Origin: Candidatus Methanomassiliicoccus intestinalis Issoire-Mx1
GTDB lineage: Archaea > Thermoplasmatota > Thermoplasmata > Methanomassiliicoccales > Methanomassiliicoccaceae
Length of the DNA stretch: 64,000 nt
Assembly: GCF_000404225.1 (NCBI RefSeq)
Contig: NC_021353.1
Location: 620,001-684,000, forward strand
Direction of reading: 5' to 3'
Shown here: in pieces, positions 60,947 to 64,000 of the stretch
How positions within the stretch are numbered: the stretch's first letter is position 1
How the letters are laid out: each line of letters begins with the position of its first letter
The notes under the pieces: generated by a model
Told to the model about the DNA's origin: nothing
Database searches by the model: none
The model's input: the letters and a program-made list of their open reading frames with translations, nothing else
Position numbers and translations under genes: made by a program

Positions 60947-63776
60947 CGTAGTTCCCTCCTTTCTTAATCAGCATGTATGCAAACACAGGAGTGCCGATTA
61001 TGGCTGTGATAGCACCGACAGGCAGTTCTAACGGCATAAGGGCCATTCTTGCTATGATATCTGATGAAAGCATCAGCATGGCGCCAAGGATGATACTGGC
61101 TGGCATGACAAGACGATTGTCCCCGCCCATCAGCAGGCGGCAGGCATGAGGCACAACCAGTCCTACGAATCCAATGATACCGACAAAAGCAACACAAATG
61201 GCAGTGAGTACTGAAGCGATAATCAGCATTATTCTGTTGAATGTTCTTACATTCAGACCCATCTGCTTGGCCTGCTCTTCTCCTAAGACTACAAGATTAA
61301 ACTCTCTGGCCCACAGCAGGGATATCAATGAAATGCCCATTGCTGGAATAAAAATCAGCCAGGCATTTTCCCAGCTGACAGTTGAAAAACTTCCGAACAG
61401 CCAGTACATTACATCCTGAAGCTTGTTGCCTGCCAGAGAAACAAAGATTGTTTGTATTGAGGAGAATGCGAATCCTACGATTACACCGCCTAAAATGTAA
61501 TTTACGGAATTTCCTCCTGACTTCTCTGCGATGAACATTGTGGCTGCAAATGCCAGAAGCCCGCCTGCAATGGCAGCTACTGGTATGATATAATTAGAAT
61601 CAGGTGAGAGGAATGGGAGTGTGATGTTGAATGCCATAGCAGCTACGGCTATGCATCCTGCTCCAGAGGATACACCAGTGATATATGGATCGACAAGAGG
61701 ATTTCTGATGATTGCCTGATACATGCATCCGGCTATCGATAATCCTACTCCGACAGCTATCGCGCCGATAGCCCTTGGAAGTCTGGCATTGTAGATATAA
61801 AGCTCCATAGTGTTAAGCGGATCCCCGTTCAATGTCTTCTGTATCGATGATACCAAGGATACAGCAGCGTCACTTATCGGCATGATTCCGCCGGAAGAAA
61901 TTGAAAGTGAGATGAAGAACGCTATGATCGACATCACGGTGCCGAAAACCGCGATATATACGAATCTCCTCTTTTTCCTCTTCACTTCGCTGAGGCCGCT
62001 GTCATCGTGGTATTTTAGCAGATATACTAAAAGAATGATCATTGCGGCTATAATTGCGAATATGAGATACCAGGACCAATGGTTAAACCCATATGTCGGT
62101 GAATCATCATCTGCCGCTGGCGGAGGAGATCCTGAAGCATCAATGCAGTAAACGAATCCTCCATCGTTTGCTATGTAGACTTTTCCATCAATAACTGTCG
62201 GCTGCACCATTGAGTATGAAGTCGTGGTATATGGTTCAACAACAATTTTCTGTATGATTTTACCTGAATCTGCGTTTAGAGTTATCAGAGATCCGCCTGC
62301 AGAAAATTCCATTGCATAAATTATTCCGCCAGCCTCTGTCATATCTCCCTTAATATAATTTACATCATTACTTTTCCAGATCTCATTTCCTTCCCAGTCA
62401 AGCTTGTAAACGCTGAGATTATGATAAAATATGAAACCGTCTTCCTGTATCACGGGATTGCTTGTAAGATATTCATGCTTCCAAATCTCTTCTCCTGTCA
62501 ACGGGTCAAGCATGAGCATGTATCCGTCTGTTTTTGACATACTTCCATCGCTGCAGCACACGATTATATTTTCAGGTGCAATCGATATGCTGTCTACAGA
62601 TCCGAGATACATTTTACCTTCAGGCAGATAATTAACTACCTGTTCATTCCAGATCAGGCTGCCGGTGTGGGCGTTTATAGCATACACATTGCCTTCATAA
62701 TTCCCAATGTATAGGATGCGCTCTCCGTTTATGGTAGCAAATGTCGGTTTAACATAATAGATCGAACCGTTAGTCTGGTACATCCAGATGCGTTCAGCTT
62801 TTTCCTTTGATATGGAATAACAGTAGACTTTGCCGTCTGCGGAACCGAAGTACAGAGCTCCAGAATCATAAGCCGGGGTGGAAGGGCCTGAACGGAATGT
62901 TCTTCCAGACCAGTCTATCGCTCCGTTCTCATCTCTCGGAGGCTCAAAGGGGATTTCTTCGTTCCAATATAATTCACCGTTGAATCTGTCTAAACAGTAG
63001 ATGTTTTCATTGCTGGCGCAGAGAATTATCAAATCTCCGGTGATCAGTGGAGTTGTAAGTTCATCTCCGCTTCCTATGTCATATTCAAATTTCCAGATTT
63101 CTTCTCCGCTGTCTTTGTTTAGGCAGTGGAGAGCAGGACTGGTACTCGGAGTTTTACTTCCTGAAGATGTGAAGTATAGATAATCACCGGCGCAGACTAT
63201 TCCCGAATCAATGAAGCCGTTGTTTGTCGGGAAATACCATCCGGGGGGAGTTGTGAGATTTTCAGGACCATAAGAATCAGAGACATTTTCTGATGAAGAA
63301 GACCCTCCAATTGTTGTCCATGCGTCAGGATATTGAGGTGTCACCACAGGACAGATGACTTCATCCGCATCAGGGTAAAATCCCCAGGCGAAAGTTTTTC
63401 CGTCATATGAGGAAGATGCTGTTACCTTTTCATCATATTTCCAGTTTCCAGCTTCATCCAACACGTAAAGTTTCCATGAAGTAGTGATGCTGTTTCCTGA
63501 ACTGCCTTTAATTACAGTATTTGAAAACTCATTTATCTTAGTTACAGAACTATTTGCTTCGAGGCTTATACCTGCTGCAGACGCTGATTCTTTTGTAACG
63601 TCTAAGTATGATCCTTCAGATGCTGCATCTATCCACTGCGTCTCACCGTTGCCGTAGTCTATGAGAATCTGCGGCGTGTTTTCACTGGATGCACTCGCAC
63701 TGCCTATCGATGGAACGATCGCTGCAGATATGATCACTGCTACGATCAGAACCGACAAAATCCGCCGGCTATTCAA
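60939..63776 (-). CDS. Fusion of DUF4430-like and PQQ-type beta-propeller domains with a FecCD permease
   Basis: A 945-residue protein in three parts. After a signal peptide (RRILSVLIVAVIISAAIVPSI), residues about 35-140 resemble DUF4430 (QILIDYGNGETQWIDA, with the SWKLYV block), a fold shared with cobalamin-binding transcobalamin-like domains. Residues about 180-560 form a PQQ-like beta-propeller (LHCLNKDSGEEIWKF, IYCLDRFNGELYWNE, VYAINAHTGSLIWNE, KVYIANDGGFVYCID). A membrane helix at about 585 and a basic loop lead into a complete FecCD permease (LPRAIGAIAVGVGLSIAGCMYQ, GFVGLVVPHACRLLMGGDNR). TTG start behind GAGGTG. The fusion has no internal start or SD, so it appears genuine. Confidence 0.87.
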   Translation of the reverse strand: MNSRRILSVLIVAVIISAAIVPSIGSASASSENTPQILIDYGNGETQWIDAASEGSYLDVTKESASAAGISLEANSSVTKINEFSNTVIKGSSGNSITTSWKLYVLDEAGNWKYDEKVTASSSYDGKTFAWGFYPDADEVICPVVTPQYPDAWTTIGGSSSSENVSDSYGPENLTTPPGWYFPTNNGFIDSGIVCAGDYLYFTSSGSKTPSTSPALHCLNKDSGEEIWKFEYDIGSGDELTTPLITGDLIILCASNENIYCLDRFNGELYWNEEIPFEPPRDENGAIDWSGRTFRSGPSTPAYDSGALYFGSADGKVYCYSISKEKAERIWMYQTNGSIYYVKPTFATINGERILYIGNYEGNVYAINAHTGSLIWNEQVVNYLPEGKMYLGSVDSISIAPENIIVCCSDGSMSKTDGYMLMLDPLTGEEIWKHEYLTSNPVIQEDGFIFYHNLSVYKLDWEGNEIWKSNDVNYIKGDMTEAGGIIYAMEFSAGGSLITLNADSGKIIQKIVVEPYTTTSYSMVQPTVIDGKVYIANDGGFVYCIDASGSPPPAADDDSPTYGFNHWSWYLIFAIIAAMIILLVYLLKYHDDSGLSEVKRKKRRFVYIAVFGTVMSIIAFFISLSISSGGIMPISDAAVSLVSSIQKTLNGDPLNTMELYIYNARLPRAIGAIAVGVGLSIAGCMYQAIIRNPLVDPYITGVSSGAGCIAVAAMAFNITLPFLSPDSNYIIPVAAIAGGLLAFAATMFIAEKSGGNSVNYILGGVIVGFAFSSIQTIFVSLAGNKLQDVMYWLFGSFSTVSWENAWLIFIPAMGISLISLLWAREFNLVVLGEEQAKQMGLNVRTFNRIMLIIASVLTAICVAFVGIIGFVGLVVPHACRLLMGGDNRLVMPASIILGAMLMLSSDIIARMALMPLELPVGAITAIIGTPVFAYMLIKKGGNYDG

Positions 63777-64000
63777 ATAAACACCTCATATTGATATTTC
63801 AAAAACTGTTTGTAGTCATCGCCGAAGAATTTGGGGACTACATCCTGTGAGTTTTTCTTAATAAACTGATCTGGATGAATTATCTTTGCTATCAGTTCCG
63901 TAGCTTCTCCAAGCCTCGGTCCCGATCTTGAAAGAAGGTCTCCTGCTTTACCGCTGAAAATATAGATCTCTCCATTTTTATAGGCCGGAGTATCCTTCCA
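63773..64000 (-). CDS. C-terminal end of a metal-chelate/cobalamin-binding protein (runs off the window)
   Basis: The last 75 codons of a FecB/BtuF-type protein on the minus strand: NGEIYIFSGKAGDLLSRSGP, GEATELIAKIIHPDQF and FFGDDYKQFLKYQYE match the C-terminal lobe of this fold (compare LAYCAEILHPDLFG at the end of the 36536 protein). Its TGA overlaps the TTG start of the propeller-permease gene. First visible gene of the fourth importer operon. Confidence 0.8.
   Translation of the reverse strand, partial: WKDTPAYKNGEIYIFSGKAGDLLSRSGPRLGEATELIAKIIHPDQFIKKNSQDVVPKFFGDDYKQFLKYQYEVFI

Noticed and set aside
1..64000. Insertion sequences, prophage or integrated plasmid
   Set aside because: No transposase, integrase, terminal inverted repeats or phage structural genes were recognised; the Mrr gene alone does not indicate a mobile element.

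Overview
The window is archaeal and comes from a methanogen. Start codons follow archaeal Shine-Dalgarno motifs (GGTGAT, GAGGTG), promoters carry TATA boxes about 25 bp before inferred transcript starts, HerA-Mre11-Rad50 are adjacent, and there is a cluster of methanogenesis-marker genes (atwA, mcrC, mmp3, mmp6, mmp5, mmp15, mmp17, mmp7). The moderately AT-rich composition, the many GLUG/InlB-type and BspA-like surface proteins, and the large set of corrinoid/iron-type importers with CobN-like chelatases fit a gut-associated member of the Methanomassiliicoccales (Thermoplasmatota). That placement is inference; no 16S gene is in the window.

Layout: 1-3.6 kb, leftward DNA-end processing operon herA-mre11-rad50 (rad50 runs off the edge). 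3.7-5.0 kb, a small Cys-rich protein and a winged-helix/DUF2111 regulator. 5.5-13.6 kb, the methyl-coenzyme M reductase (MCR) activation cluster, interrupted only by one antisense unknown gene. 13.6-16.6 kb, an iron-sulfur flavoprotein, a DUF123 protein, an unidentified structured RNA with its own promoter, and a FAD-linked oxidase. 16.7-20.4 kb, a giant GLUG/InlB-repeat surface protein whose signal peptide is separated from the rest by a ten-G tract that puts it out of frame (candidate phase variation). 20.4-28.2 kb, Mrr endonuclease, copper ATPase with divergent Lrp-type regulator, HAD phosphatase, TrpB2, eIF2B-like protein, RNase P RNA and tRNA-Leu(GAG). 28.4-30.8 kb, small protein, Sel1-repeat protein and DUF3089 hydrolase.

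30.8-56.8 kb is an island of metal-chelate transport and tetrapyrrole chelatase genes: FecBCD-type importer sets (two binding proteins carry dockerin-like modules), two large CobN/BchH-like chelatase subunits, a ChlI/ChlD-like AAA pair, a methyltransferase-ArsR fusion, a nitrilase, an alpha/beta hydrolase and an ABC-2 exporter. A 13-bp palindrome GGAT-N5-ATCC sits at the predicted transcript start of at least four of these units, and a further copy lies ahead of the Sel1 gene, which suggests one regulon. The genes together look like a regulated system that captures metal-chelates or tetrapyrroles, imports them and inserts or exchanges a metal. 56.8-64 kb holds a membrane protein, a BspA-like leucine-rich surface protein, a 24-bp tandem repeat and another importer operon (binding protein, beta-propeller-FecCD fusion, ATPase, SDR).

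Three genes show single-base frame anomalies: the G10 tract at 16849, an A5 run at 32982 and a lost stop at about 41289. Each may be biological or a sequencing error, and raw reads would decide.
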